64,000 nucleotides of DNA from Anaerostipes sp. (lineage in GTDB: Bacteria > Bacillota > Clostridia > Lachnospirales > Lachnospiraceae), in NCBI RefSeq assembly GCF_018381315.1, contig NZ_JAGZSD010000012.1, positions 38,680 through 102,679 of the forward strand, in the 5' to 3' direction. How positions within the stretch are numbered: position 1 is the first letter of the stretch; each line of letters starts with the position of its first letter. Both the position numbers and the translations under genes were made by a program. Under the pieces are notes generated by a model. It was not told where the DNA came from. It did no database searches and was given only the letters and a program-made list of their open reading frames with translations. This document shows positions 1 through 8,871 of this stretch, in pieces.

Positions 1-106
1 CATCTTTTAAAAAGAGGGCATAGCCGTCTGCATGGCCGATGCCCTCTCCTTCATTGCCCATATCATCAATTTCTACTTCCACTAATTGATTCTTTTTAAA
101 TTCCAT
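1..106 (-). CDS. 23S rRNA (uracil-5-)-methyltransferase, RlmD/RumA-like, N-terminal fragment
   Basis: Only the first 35 codons lie in the window; the gene runs off the left edge. The peptide starts MEFKKNQLVEVEIDDMGNEG and continues into an EGIGH motif. This is the usual opening of the TRAM RNA-binding domain of RlmD/TrmA-type SAM-dependent uracil-C5 methyltransferases. An AAGAGGTG ribosome binding site sits just upstream of the ATG. The methyltransferase domain is not visible, so other TRAM proteins remain possible. Confidence 0.65.
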   Translation of the reverse strand, partial: MEFKKNQLVEVEIDDMGNEGEGIGHADGYALFLKD

Positions 107-142
107 AGGCACCTCTTATATATAACGCTCCATTTATGCTTG

Positions 143-1084
143 CTAAATGGATGTCTCTCTGATCTTTGTATCAAATAAACGCTGGAAGCCGGTCCATTCC
201 TGGCCTTCCTGCTTCTTCTCGATTGCTTCTGCAAATGTCTCCATTTTTGCATCTAAGTTATCAGCCTGGCTCAGTGCAAGAGCTTCCGCCAGTGCAGGTT
301 TTTTCGGTGAGCCAAATTCCAGCTCTCCGTGATGGGACAGGATACAGTGCTTCACTTCATTGGCAAGCTTTGCAGGAAAGCCCGGGATTTCATCCATGAG
401 TTTTGAAAGCTTGATAGTTCCCATGACGATATGTCCCACCAGCTGCCCTTCATCTGTATAATCATTCTCAGGAAATGCAGACAATTCTTCTGCTTTTCCA
501 ATATCATGGAACAGTGCCGATGTGACGAGCAGATCTCTGTTTAACTGGGGATACAGCACGGTATACTGCTCACACAATTTTGCCACACTGACAGAGTGCT
601 CCAAAAGCCCTCCGATGTATCCGTGATGTACACTTTTCGCTGCGGAATGAATCTTAAATTTCTTTGCAAATTCTTTGTCTTCCACAAAGACTTTCAGGGC
701 AAGCTTTTTTAAAAAAGGATTCTCCACCTTTTCGATCATCCCCAAAAGTTCGTCAAACATTTCATCAATATCTTTTTTTGTAGACGGCATGTAGTCAGAA
801 ATCTGGTATTCTCCTTCATCTGCTTTCCGGATCATCTCAATATTCAGTTGATTATTTCCCTGGAAGTTTGTGACTTTCCCCTTGACCATGATATAATCCA
901 TAGCCTCAAAATGACCGATGGCATTGTTAAGCTCCCATACTTTTCCGTCGATCATTCCGGTTTTGTCCTGGAGCGAAAGTGAATAATAGGTCTTCCCAAA
1001 TTTTGATGTGCCGGATGTCTTTGTTTTGCACAAAAATACCTCAGAAACCATATCTCCTTCATGCAGTTCACTTATATATCTCAT
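143..1084 (-). CDS. yhaM: 3'-5' exoribonuclease YhaM family protein
   Basis: 313 aa, the usual YhaM length. Residues about 1-90 form an OB-fold nucleic-acid-binding domain. Residues about 150-290 form an HD domain, with HHGYIGGLLEH near 153, the LFHDIGK metal motif (H193, D194) and HCILSHHGELEFGSP further on. YhaM proteins are cytoplasmic metal-dependent 3'-5' exonucleases acting in RNA turnover and DNA metabolism. The gene sits 36 bp upstream of the RlmD-like gene on the same strand and is divergent from mutS2. The ATG is preceded by AAAGG. Family assignment is firm; the in vivo substrate is not visible from sequence. Confidence 0.9.
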   Translation of the reverse strand: MRYISELHEGDMVSEVFLCKTKTSGTSKFGKTYYSLSLQDKTGMIDGKVWELNNAIGHFEAMDYIMVKGKVTNFQGNNQLNIEMIRKADEGEYQISDYMPSTKKDIDEMFDELLGMIEKVENPFLKKLALKVFVEDKEFAKKFKIHSAAKSVHHGYIGGLLEHSVSVAKLCEQYTVLYPQLNRDLLVTSALFHDIGKAEELSAFPENDYTDEGQLVGHIVMGTIKLSKLMDEIPGFPAKLANEVKHCILSHHGELEFGSPKKPALAEALALSQADNLDAKMETFAEAIEKKQEGQEWTGFQRLFDTKIRETSI

Positions 1085-1188
1085 AATTTAACCTTTCTAG
1101 GGCCGTCTCAAAGCCCGCACCTCTTTTACTTTCCCTATTATTACATAAACTTCCCTGAAAATCCACTGGAAAATTGCCGTCTGCCTCG

Positions 1189-1217
1189 TTTACATGCCCT
1201 TTGTTTTATGCTACACT
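1189..1217 (+). promoter_or_regulatory. Probable sigma-A promoter of mutS2
   Basis: TTTACA at 1189-1194, then 17 bp, then TACACT at 1212-1217, about 65 bp upstream of the mutS2 start. Spacing is ideal and the hexamers are near consensus. The rest of the 1085-1282 intergenic gap holds nothing else I can identify. Confidence 0.5.
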
Positions 1218-1282
1218 TTTTCTGAATCAAAAAAGGAAAACCTTCTTTAATAATGGTTTTCAAACAAACTGAGGGAATCGCT

Positions 1283-3682
1283 ATGAATCAAAAAGTTTTA
1301 AATACATTAGAATACGACAAGGTCATTGAACGGCTGGCGGCCTATGCCACCACAGAGCTTGGAAAAGAAGCCTGTGAAAAGCTGCGGCCTATGACAGAGG
1401 AACCGGAGATCTCTCTGGCCCAGGAACAGACCCAGGATGCCCTTACAAGGCTTTATAAGCAGGGGAGCATTTCTTTTTTTGGCGTCCAGGATCTGGGGGC
1501 TTCTCTGAAACGACTGAAAATGAAAGGGACATTAAGTGCCGGGGAGCTGCTGGAGATCGCCGGACTCCTGGAGGCTGTGAAAAATGCTCTGGCTTACGGC
1601 GCACAGCGGGATGACATGGCAGATGCCGACTCACTGGATTCTGTCTTTGAATCTCTGGTGCCAATGGACGGCTTATTAAAGGATATTAAGCACTGTATCA
1701 TTTCCCCGGAAGAAATCAGTGACGATGCTTCTTCTGCCTTAAAAGATATCCGCAGAAATATGAAACTGACCAATCAAAAGATCCACAGCCAGCTCACCGC
1801 TATGGTAAGTTCTTCATCCAACAAGGACATGCTGCAGGATGCCCTTGTGACCATGCGAAACGGACGCTACTGTATTCCGGTAAAACAGGAATACCGCGGA
1901 CAGTTTAAGGGTATGATCCACGATCAGTCATCCAGCGGCTCTACTTTGTTTATCGAGCCTATGGCTGTTGTCACACTGAATAATCAGCTGAAAGAGCTGG
2001 AAGGCCAGGAACAGACAGAGATCGAACGCATCTTATCTCTGCTGAGTGAACAGGCCTCCTATGATATGGATGGACTGGCTCAGAATCAAAAGCTTTTGAT
2101 TGATTTGGATTTCATCTTTGCAAAAGCTAAATATGCCAAAGACTATGACGGCAGCAAACCTGTTTTCCGGGAAGACGGTGTCATTAATATCAAACAGGGA
2201 CGCCACCCGCTGCTGAATCCTAAAAAAGTGGTGCCGATCAATGTAACACTCGGCGACTCATTTTCCATGCTGGTTATAACCGGGCCCAATACCGGAGGCA
2301 AGACCGTATCTTTAAAGACCGTGGGCTTATTTACGCTCATGGGCCAGGCAGGGCTTCACATTCCTGCATTCCAGGGTTCCAGCCTGGGGATTTATGAGGA
2401 AGTGTTTGCAGATATCGGAGATGAACAGAGTATTGAACAGAATTTAAGTACTTTTTCATCCCATATGACCAACATTGTCTCTATTATCCAAAACGCCCAC
2501 AGGAGTTCTCTGGTGCTGCTGGATGAGCTGTGCGGCGGAACGGATCCCGTAGAAGGTGCCGCTTTGGCTATCTCTATTTTGACAGATCTTCATGACCGTG
2601 GTGTGAAAACAATGGCAACAACCCACTACAGCGAATTGAAAATGTTCGCCCTCTCCACCGGAGGTGTTGAAAATGCCTCCTGTGAGTTTGATGTGGAAAC
2701 CCTCTCTCCGACTTACCGGCTGATGATCGGTATCCCCGGAAAGAGCAATGCTTTTGCTATTTCCAGGAAACTGGGACTTGATAACCATATCATTGAACAT
2801 GCTTCCGGCCAGATCGACCAGTCTGTAAAGGATTTTGAGACCATACTGGCTGACCTTGAAAAGAGCAAGCAGACCATTGAACAGGAACAGGAAGAAATCT
2901 TTGAGTACCGGAAAGAGATTGAAACACTCAGAAAAAGCCTGAAGGAACGCCAGGACAATATAAAAGAAAAACGGGATAAGCTTTTGCGGGAAGCCCGTGA
3001 GGAAGCCTACCGGATCATCTCCGAGGCAAAGGAAACTGCCGATGAGACCATCAAAGAGTACAATAAATTAAAAAAACAGTCCGGAAAAGATGCAAACCGG
3101 AAAATGGAGCATATGCGCAGCGACCTGCGGGGCAGGATGTCCGGCCTGGAAAAGGATATGGCCTACCGTTCTAAAAAAAGGAATACCAAAAAACATGAGC
3201 CCGAAGATTTCCAGATAGGAGATGAGGTTTATGTAACCAGTCTTTCTCTGAGCGGTACCGTACAGACACTGCCAAATACCAAAGGTGATTTGTATGTTCA
3301 GATGGGCATGATGCGCTCTAAAGTTAATGTTAAAGATCTGGAGATCACGAAAAGCGTAAAACAGGTGAAACGTGAAAATGCGAGAAATGAAGCCAGAAAC
3401 AGCGGGCGGACGGCAATCAATAAGTCTTCCAGCATCCGTCCGGAGATTAACGTTCTGGGTATGACTGTGGACGAAGCTGTTTCCCAGCTGGACAAATTTA
3501 TTGATGACGCCTGTCTGGCAAACCTGGGACAGATTACTGTCATTCACGGAAAGGGAACCGGCGCTTTGAGGAAGGGTGTTCATAATTATTTAAAAACTTT
3601 GAAAAAACAAAAACGTATTTCCGGCTATCGGGACGGAGAATTCGGAGAAGGAGATATGGGCGTAACCGTTATCATGCTCTGA
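1283..3682 (+). CDS. mutS2: Endonuclease MutS2 (MutS homologue with Smr domain)
   Basis: 799 aa from the chosen start. The ATG at 1283 has a GAGGG site 8 bases upstream; the in-frame ATG at 1253 lacks one. Domains: N-terminal MutS core; ATPase with Walker A GPNTGGKT (residues 334-341) and Walker B LVLLDE (D414, E415); a charged coiled coil at about 520-640; and a C-terminal Smr nuclease domain at about 720-799 with the HGKGTGALR motif. MutS2 lacks mismatch recognition. It suppresses recombination, and in Bacillus it binds collided ribosomes for rescue. It appears monocistronic, and its terminator lies in the 3' end of the convergent DUF3793 gene. Confidence 0.95.
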   Translation: MNQKVLNTLEYDKVIERLAAYATTELGKEACEKLRPMTEEPEISLAQEQTQDALTRLYKQGSISFFGVQDLGASLKRLKMKGTLSAGELLEIAGLLEAVKNALAYGAQRDDMADADSLDSVFESLVPMDGLLKDIKHCIISPEEISDDASSALKDIRRNMKLTNQKIHSQLTAMVSSSSNKDMLQDALVTMRNGRYCIPVKQEYRGQFKGMIHDQSSSGSTLFIEPMAVVTLNNQLKELEGQEQTEIERILSLLSEQASYDMDGLAQNQKLLIDLDFIFAKAKYAKDYDGSKPVFREDGVINIKQGRHPLLNPKKVVPINVTLGDSFSMLVITGPNTGGKTVSLKTVGLFTLMGQAGLHIPAFQGSSLGIYEEVFADIGDEQSIEQNLSTFSSHMTNIVSIIQNAHRSSLVLLDELCGGTDPVEGAALAISILTDLHDRGVKTMATTHYSELKMFALSTGGVENASCEFDVETLSPTYRLMIGIPGKSNAFAISRKLGLDNHIIEHASGQIDQSVKDFETILADLEKSKQTIEQEQEEIFEYRKEIETLRKSLKERQDNIKEKRDKLLREAREEAYRIISEAKETADETIKEYNKLKKQSGKDANRKMEHMRSDLRGRMSGLEKDMAYRSKKRNTKKHEPEDFQIGDEVYVTSLSLSGTVQTLPNTKGDLYVQMGMMRSKVNVKDLEITKSVKQVKRENARNEARNSGRTAINKSSSIRPEINVLGMTVDEAVSQLDKFIDDACLANLGQITVIHGKGTGALRKGVHNYLKTLKKQKRISGYRDGEFGEGDMGVTVIML

Positions 3683-3689
3683 TCAAATA

Positions 3690-4343
3690 TCAAATTAGTA
3701 CGGCAGGGACAGCAGATGTTCCTGCTGTTTTTAATATTGTTTTTGGAATCTTGTAGTTACTGTAGGATGCATCAATGTGTGCCAAGGACTTTTTGCACTG
3801 TACCTGTTTTATGATCTGATACCTTACCAGGTCATAAACTTCAAATAACTTTCTCGTATACTGTGCATTTCCATAAACCTTCCAGTACCCTGAAAACAGA
3901 TAACCGTGTCCCTGATACCGGATAAACCCTTCTACATCGCACAGGGGATAGCCAAGGATTAAGCCCAGTTCATGGGGAAATCCTTTTTCTCCTCTCTTAT
4001 ATTTTTCATAATTTTTTTGCAGGGTTATAAAAATGTCGTTTAACTGAACAGACGGATAACCGCAGGTTTTTATAAACTTCTGATGCTCTGTTTTCATCAG
4101 ATACTGCCTGAGTTCCTGCTCCCTGTAAAGCAGCCATACACACCTTTTTACTCCGGCATATATCAGACTGCACCGGATTTTGGTTCCCTTAAGTGACTGT
4201 ATCAGAGTACTTGTGTCTTCCCTGTCCAGAGTCACCGTGTTTGACGGTTTCACCCCGGCAAACACCTGCGCACAATGCGCTGCAATTTTCATCTGTACAT
4301 TATTTTTATATTTCACCTGGTCCAACTCTAAACGGCAGTTCAT
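3690..4343 (-). CDS. DUF3793 family protein
   Basis: 217 aa soluble protein of unknown function, resembling the DUF3793 family common in Clostridia. Supporting features are the HELGLILGYPLCDVEGFI stretch and the following GYWKVYGNAQ motif, which I associate with that family. It also has several cysteines. There is no signal peptide or membrane segment. The gene lies alone between mutS2 (convergent) and a LysR gene (same strand, 72 bp upstream). Members often occur near metal or redox genes, but nothing here supports a specific role. Confidence 0.65.
   Translation of the reverse strand: MNCRLELDQVKYKNNVQMKIAAHCAQVFAGVKPSNTVTLDREDTSTLIQSLKGTKIRCSLIYAGVKRCVWLLYREQELRQYLMKTEHQKFIKTCGYPSVQLNDIFITLQKNYEKYKRGEKGFPHELGLILGYPLCDVEGFIRYQGHGYLFSGYWKVYGNAQYTRKLFEVYDLVRYQIIKQVQCKKSLAHIDASYSNYKIPKTILKTAGTSAVPAVLI
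3709..3732 (+). terminator. Intrinsic terminator of mutS2
   Basis: ACAGCAG (3709-3715) and CTGCTGT (3722-3728) form a 7-bp stem followed by a T run. It begins 27 bases after the mutS2 stop. It lies inside the last codons of the convergent DUF3793 gene, so the two genes share this DNA. Confidence 0.65.
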
Positions 4344-4415
4344 CCGGATTCTCCTTCTGTCAGTTATTGCTATAACGATAGGATGAGCAGTTCCGGTTTT
4401 TATATGTATAACATT

Positions 4416-5288
4416 TTATTTACCGCAGATGTATTCTGCAAATTTCTTCATTGCCTCAGTCTGTGATGTCCCTTCAAGTTTTGCAAGTACCACGGATATA
4501 GTCTGGGGCGGATCTAACGGAAGGATCTTCACCTGATCTGCATGAAAAATCCGAAAGTTGCTTTTCGCAAGAAGGCTCAATCCTTCACCCACAGCTACTC
4601 CGCTGATAATAGATTCCACACGTCCCGTCCGTATAATTTCAGGTGTAATTCCCGCTTCCTTTAACAGCTGGATGCAAAGCTCATATACCGAGGTGTATGG
4701 ATTCATTAAAATGAATTTTTCCTCAGTCAGATCGGTGAGTTTTATAGAGGAACGGCCGGATAATCTGTGGTTCCTTGGAAGCACAACTGTCAGCTCATCT
4801 TCCGCCAGCGGGTAAGAAACACATCCAAGCTTTGAAAACAGGTTATGGCGTGCAATGATGTAATCATACTTTTTTTGGCGCAGCCCTACCAAGAGTTCTG
4901 CCTCCTCTGCCTCTTCAAAAGAGAAATCAATCTGCCGGTTTTGTTCTGTAAATGTTTTTAAGCGTGCTGTCAGGTCATATTGGGTTAAGATGGGCAGCGT
5001 TCCTATACGAAGCTTCTGTTTATGATTCGCCTGATAAGGCCTCAGCTTTGTCAGCATTTCAGAATAATTCTTAGTAAGGCGGCAGGCTTCCTGATAAAAT
5101 ACCTGCCCCGCCTCAGTCAGTTCCGCCTTTCTTTTGCTCCGGTCAAATAATTTCACATTCAATTCTCTTTCCAGCTTCATGATCTTTTTAGACAGCGTGG
5201 ATTGGGATAAATTTAAAGTTTCCGCCGCTTCCAGAAAGGTATCATTTTCTGCCACAGCGATCAAATCACTTAATTGCTCAAAGGTCAT
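4416..5288 (-). CDS. LysR-family transcriptional regulator, divergent from aromatic decarboxylase operon
   Basis: 290 aa. The N-terminal winged HTH (residues 1-60; FLEAAETLNLSQSTLSKKI) is typical of LysR, followed by a periplasmic-binding-like effector domain from about residue 90. The gene is divergent from ubiD with a 135-bp shared control region carrying two inverted repeats, the standard layout for a LysR regulator of its neighbour. The effector is probably the aromatic acid substrate of the decarboxylase, which is inference from position. The family call is firm. Confidence 0.9.
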   Translation of the reverse strand: MTFEQLSDLIAVAENDTFLEAAETLNLSQSTLSKKIMKLERELNVKLFDRSKRKAELTEAGQVFYQEACRLTKNYSEMLTKLRPYQANHKQKLRIGTLPILTQYDLTARLKTFTEQNRQIDFSFEEAEEAELLVGLRQKKYDYIIARHNLFSKLGCVSYPLAEDELTVVLPRNHRLSGRSSIKLTDLTEEKFILMNPYTSVYELCIQLLKEAGITPEIIRTGRVESIISGVAVGEGLSLLAKSNFRIFHADQVKILPLDPPQTISVVLAKLEGTSQTEAMKKFAEYICGK

Positions 5289-5303
5289 AGGCGCCTCCTA
5301 TTC

Positions 5304-5345
5304 ATTCCATTATGGAATCAATTATACTACAGATCGAATTGATTC
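5304..5345. promoter_or_regulatory. Operator region between lysR and ubiD
   Basis: Two overlapping inverted repeats lie between the divergent genes. ATTCCAT-T-ATGGAAT (5304-5318) is a perfect 15-bp palindrome. GAATCAATT (5315-5323) pairs with AATTGATTC (5337-5345) across 13 bases. Palindromes with T-N11-A character in a divergent promoter are typical LysR binding sites. Binding itself is inferred. Confidence 0.55.
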
Positions 5346-5423
5346 ACTACCGGCCCCTTGCTAATATAGGTACAAAAGAACCCTGTTTCACAGAAAAATC
5401 ATAAAATAAAAGGAGTAAGATTT

Positions 5424-6908
5424 ATGTCTGATCAAATTACCGATCTTCGGAGCGCTTTAAAACGGTTAAAGGAAATACCGGGCCAGCTTCTGGAGACTCA
5501 TGTGCCTGTAGAACCCATGGCCGAGCTTTCCGGCATTTACCGCCATGTGGGATCCGGAGGGACTGTTATGCGCCCGACGAAGGAAGGGCCCGCTATGCTG
5601 TTTCACAACATAAAGGGTCATCCCGATGCCAAAGCTGCCATAGGGATTCTGGCAAGCAGGGAGCGGGTGGCTGCTCTGCTGGACTGCCCTTCTGAAAAAC
5701 TTGGATGGAAATTGTACGAATGTGCCGAACACCCTGTTGCACCAGTTGTTATAGACGGACAGGGTAAATCCCAGGAAACGGTTCACCTTGCAGACTCCCC
5801 GGACTTTGACTTAAGAACTTTGGTGCCGGCCCCTACTAACACGCCCGTGGATGCCGGCCCTTATATTACTCTGGGTATGTGTTATGCATCCCACCCGGAT
5901 ACCGGCCTCAGCGATGTAACCATACACAGGCTCTGCATCCAGGGCAAAGATGAACTTTCCATCTTTTTTACTCCCGGCGCACGGCATATCGGCGCCATGG
6001 CTGAGCGTGCAGAGGAATTAGGGCAGAGACTTCCGATTTCCATCAGTATCGGGGTTGATCCTGCCATTGAGATTGGTTCATGCTTTGAGCCTCCAACCAC
6101 ACCGCTGGGATTTGACGAATTGTCTATAGCCGGTGCTCTGCGCCAAAGACCGGTTGAACTATGCCGGTGTCTGACTGTCTGCGAGCATGCCATTGCGAAC
6201 GCAGAGTATGTCATCGAAGGCGAAGTCATCCCCGGAGTAAGGGTACAGGAAGACAAAAACACCCGTACAGGATATGCCATGCCGGAGTTTCCTGGTTATA
6301 CCGGTCCGGCCAGCAGCCAGTGCCGGCTGATCAAAGTTAAAGCTGTAACCCATCGGAAACATCCCATCATGCAGACATGCATCGGCCCCAGTGAAGAACA
6401 TGTATCCATGGCTGGTATCCCCACAGAGGCAAGCATCATCGGCATGATTGAAAAAGCCATGCCTGGGCGTCTTAAAAATGTATACTGCTGCTCTTCAGGA
6501 GGAGGAAAATATATGGCAGTACTTCAATTTCAAAAGAAGGATCCAAGCGATGAAGGCCGCCAGAGACAGGCTGCTCTCCTGGCATTTTCAGCCTTCAGTG
6601 AACTGAAGCATATTTTCCTTGTGGACGAGGATGTAGACTGCTTTGATATGAATGATGTTCTGTGGGCTATGAACACACGGTTCCAGGGGGACTCCGATCT
6701 GATTACCATTCCCGGTGTCCGCTGCCATCCGCTGGATCCTTCCAATGACCCTGATTTTTCAGCAAGCATTCGGGATCACGGTATTGCATGCAAAACCATT
6801 TTTGACTGCACAGTTCCTTTTGCATTAAAAGAGCGGTTCCGCCGTGCACAGTTCCTGGATGTAGATCCCAGTCCGTGGATTTCTGAACCTAAAAAACGGG
6901 AGGTATAA
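5424..6908 (+). CDS. UbiD-family prenylated-FMN aromatic acid decarboxylase
   Basis: 494 aa, the length of gallate/hydroxybenzoate decarboxylase catalytic subunits (LpdC/ShdC type). UbiD hallmarks include EIGSCFEPP and PEFPGYTG, with the probable catalytic Glu at residue 288, and an upstream DVTIHR stretch that should carry the conserved Arg. UbiD enzymes reversibly decarboxylate unsaturated or aromatic acids using prenyl-FMN supplied by UbiX. The ubiX gene starts 3 bp downstream and an LpdD-like gene follows, so this is a complete three-subunit-type operon. A strong AAAGGAG precedes the ATG. The likely substrate is a phenolic acid such as gallate, protocatechuate or 4-hydroxybenzoate; which one cannot be read from the sequence. 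Confidence 0.88.
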   Translation: MSDQITDLRSALKRLKEIPGQLLETHVPVEPMAELSGIYRHVGSGGTVMRPTKEGPAMLFHNIKGHPDAKAAIGILASRERVAALLDCPSEKLGWKLYECAEHPVAPVVIDGQGKSQETVHLADSPDFDLRTLVPAPTNTPVDAGPYITLGMCYASHPDTGLSDVTIHRLCIQGKDELSIFFTPGARHIGAMAERAEELGQRLPISISIGVDPAIEIGSCFEPPTTPLGFDELSIAGALRQRPVELCRCLTVCEHAIANAEYVIEGEVIPGVRVQEDKNTRTGYAMPEFPGYTGPASSQCRLIKVKAVTHRKHPIMQTCIGPSEEHVSMAGIPTEASIIGMIEKAMPGRLKNVYCCSSGGGKYMAVLQFQKKDPSDEGRQRQAALLAFSAFSELKHIFLVDEDVDCFDMNDVLWAMNTRFQGDSDLITIPGVRCHPLDPSNDPDFSASIRDHGIACKTIFDCTVPFALKERFRRAQFLDVDPSPWISEPKKREV

Positions 6909-6911
6909 ACT

Positions 6912-7475
6912 ATGGATAAAAAACGGCTGGCAGTAGGCATCAGCGGAGCATCCGGCATGCCAATCGCTGCAAAACTGCTGCAGACATTAAAAGCGGCTGG
7001 AATAGAAACCCACTTAATTTATACAGACAGTGCCGCAAAGACATTTTCTATTGAAACCGGCCTGCCCTTGGAAGAATTCTGCAGCCTTGCCCATACAGTC
7101 TATGACAACAGAGATATCGGCGCAGCCCCGGCCAGCGGAAGCTATCCCATGGACGGAATGATCGTAGTCCCATGCAGTATGAAAACTTTAGCGGGGATTT
7201 ACAGCGGATACAGCGATAATCTGCTTCTGCGTGCCGCCGATGTTACATTAAAAGAACGCAGAAAACTGGTTCTTGTGACAAGGGAATGTCCTCTCAGCAA
7301 TATCCACCTGAGAAATATGTATGAGGTTTCACAGGCAGGGGCCGTTATCCTGCCGCCTGTGCTGAGCTACTACAATCATCCTCAGTCGGTGGAAGATATG
7401 ACAAAACACATCACTGGTAAAATTTTAGACCAGTTTGGAATAATATACAGTGAATTTCAGCGCTGGGAAGGGTAA
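6912..7475 (+). CDS. ubiX: UbiX-family flavin prenyltransferase
   Basis: 187 aa flavoprotein that builds prenylated FMN from FMN and dimethylallyl phosphate. N-terminal GISGASGMPIAAKLL is the flavin-binding signature. Other family motifs are VPCSMKTLAGI and the R-ECPLSNIHLRNM segment. The gene is translationally close-coupled to ubiD (3-bp gap) and followed 4 bp later by the lpdD-like gene. This placement indicates a dedicated cofactor supplier for the decarboxylase rather than a ubiquinone enzyme, since a Lachnospiraceae anaerobe should not make ubiquinone. Confidence 0.92.
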   Translation: MDKKRLAVGISGASGMPIAAKLLQTLKAAGIETHLIYTDSAAKTFSIETGLPLEEFCSLAHTVYDNRDIGAAPASGSYPMDGMIVVPCSMKTLAGIYSGYSDNLLLRAADVTLKERRKLVLVTRECPLSNIHLRNMYEVSQAGAVILPPVLSYYNHPQSVEDMTKHITGKILDQFGIIYSEFQRWEG

Positions 7476-7479
7476 GAAA

Positions 7480-7827
7480 ATGACAGACCAGACTATGCTA
7501 AAAACAGAACTGTTCGGCTGCGAAATCTGTGCCCGTATCATCCGCCTGGAAGAAGGAATCCAGGTGAATATCTCCGGAGGAAGCCGCACCCATATTGGCG
7601 CAGTCAGCTTTATGGGTTATAATGGAATAAATGAAACCATACAGCTTCCCGGCCATAAAGATGCATATATCAGCGGCCATTGGGCTAAAACACTTTGGGA
7701 CTGCCTGAGAGAACCTGTCTGCGTACAATGCGGCATCCATTATCCTGATTTAAGCCGTTCAGATATTGAATCCGTAACTGCTTCCTGTGACTGGATGCTG
7801 GAAACTCTTCTGGAAAAGCTTTCATAA
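7480..7827 (+). CDS. LpdD-like prenylated-flavin chaperone / decarboxylase accessory subunit
   Basis: 115 aa from the ATG at 7480, which has a GGGAAGGG site; an upstream in-frame GTG inside ubiX is less likely. It resembles the small D subunit of gallate-type decarboxylases: ISGGSRTHIGAVSFMGY near the N-terminus, then a two-Cys pair in CVQCG. In characterised systems this subunit is proposed to help load or mature the UbiD partner. It is third in the ubiD-ubiX operon. An inverted repeat GAAAAGCTT/AAGCTTTTC (7813-7834) straddles the stop codon but has no T run. The chaperone role is inferred from the family. Confidence 0.75.
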   Translation: MTDQTMLKTELFGCEICARIIRLEEGIQVNISGGSRTHIGAVSFMGYNGINETIQLPGHKDAYISGHWAKTLWDCLREPVCVQCGIHYPDLSRSDIESVTASCDWMLETLLEKLS

Positions 7828-7866
7828 GCTTTTCAGTATAACAAAAGATAAAAGAAAGGATTTAAA

Positions 7867-8346
7867 ATGAAAAACGAAAACAGCTTTATTGCCTGTTATG
7901 ACAAACCGTGGATCATAAAATCATCTGTCATTATCTTTCTCTGCGTTTGCGCCTCTATTGCATTTATATTGTGGGTTTTAAGAGATAACATACAAATGAG
8001 TCTCGTTAAATTTGTGTTCTGCATAGGAGCCATTTGTTACATGCTTTATCTGGGAATTACAAGAATTGTACAAATAACAAGAAAACATCCCTGTCTTGAG
8101 ATTGATGAAAAGGGTCTTATCTATGACTCTGTTCCTCTTCACTGCAGAGAGTATTTTCACTGGGAAGATATACACAGCATGGAATTTTCCAATGAAAGCG
8201 GCTGGCGCACTATTAAAGTCACCGCATACAGCGCCAAAAAGAAAAAAATAACTTCGTTCACCATTTCTTTAAATCTGCTATATCATCCATCGGAAGTATC
8301 AGACACAGTAAAAGCATTTTGGGACTGTTATGGGAAAGGATATTAG
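7867..8346 (+). CDS. Small two-TM membrane protein, possibly STM3941-like
   Basis: 159 aa. Two hydrophobic segments (about residues 17-37 and 45-63) are followed by a soluble, PH-like beta-rich tail (CLEIDEKGLIYDSVPL, HWEDIHSMEF). This pattern recalls the STM3941 family of unknown function, but I cannot confirm membership. The AAAGGA site is good. It lies 39 bp after the decarboxylase operon on the same strand, so read-through is possible, but a role in decarboxylation is not evident. Confidence 0.55.
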   Translation: MKNENSFIACYDKPWIIKSSVIIFLCVCASIAFILWVLRDNIQMSLVKFVFCIGAICYMLYLGITRIVQITRKHPCLEIDEKGLIYDSVPLHCREYFHWEDIHSMEFSNESGWRTIKVTAYSAKKKKITSFTISLNLLYHPSEVSDTVKAFWDCYGKGY

Positions 8347-8412
8347 TCCTTTCCCATGAGCATTTCTAAATTTATTAATTCTCTATCAAAAAATACAACT
8401 TGATTTTTAGTC

Positions 8413-8441
8413 TTGACATCAAAATACACATCTGGTATATT
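8413..8441 (+). promoter_or_regulatory. Strong sigma-A promoter of the bacteriocin-like cassette
   Basis: Consensus TTGACA at 8413-8418, exactly 17 bp, then TATATT at 8436-8441. It lies 60 bp upstream of the broken bacteriocin-like gene in an AT-rich stretch. Confidence 0.7.
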
Positions 8442-8501
8442 ATAACAAATTATATGCATATAATGGAATTTATTAATATTACAAGAAAAAAAGGTATTAA
8501 C

Positions 8502-8871
8502 ATGAAAAGACTTTTGATTAGTTTATTAGTTACAACTATTTTATTTTCCGCACCATCTTCCACTTTCGCAATGGATAAAAGAGTAAAAGCATCAAAACAT
8601 TGGGTTTCAGTCAAAGAGATTACAGCAGCAGAAGCAAAATCACATAAAAATTGGAAAAAAGGGTACCTTAAAGGAAATGGAAAGGGTTACGTAACAGCAA
8701 GTCAAAACATTATGTAACAGTTAAGTTATGGGCGGATTATTCAACCGGCTGCTGGAAGACTTCTAAAAAATATGGGGGAAGGGTAAAGTAGATAATAGTA
8801 CAGGCTGGGCTACAAAAAATTGCTGCCTGTTAAATCTATATTCTTCAAGTGTATATTATGGTTTTCAATAA
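8502..8871 (+). pseudogene. Frameshifted secreted bacteriocin-like gene (possibly lactococcin 972 type)
   Basis: The ATG at 8502 (AAAGG site) opens a peptide with a clear signal sequence: MKRLLISLLVTTILFSAP ending near TFA. The frame stops at 8717, but coding sense continues in two other frames: 8702 onward (SKSKHYVTVKLWADYSTGCW) to a TAG at 8789, then 8788 onward (VDNSTGWATKNCC, ending SSSVYYGFQ) to TAA at 8869-8871. Two single-base losses would explain this; A6 and G5 runs at 8765-8778 are a plausible site for the second. Small size, signal peptide, a Tyr-rich end and overlap with a membrane protein gene resemble lactococcin 972 loci. That naming is inference. Confidence 0.5.
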
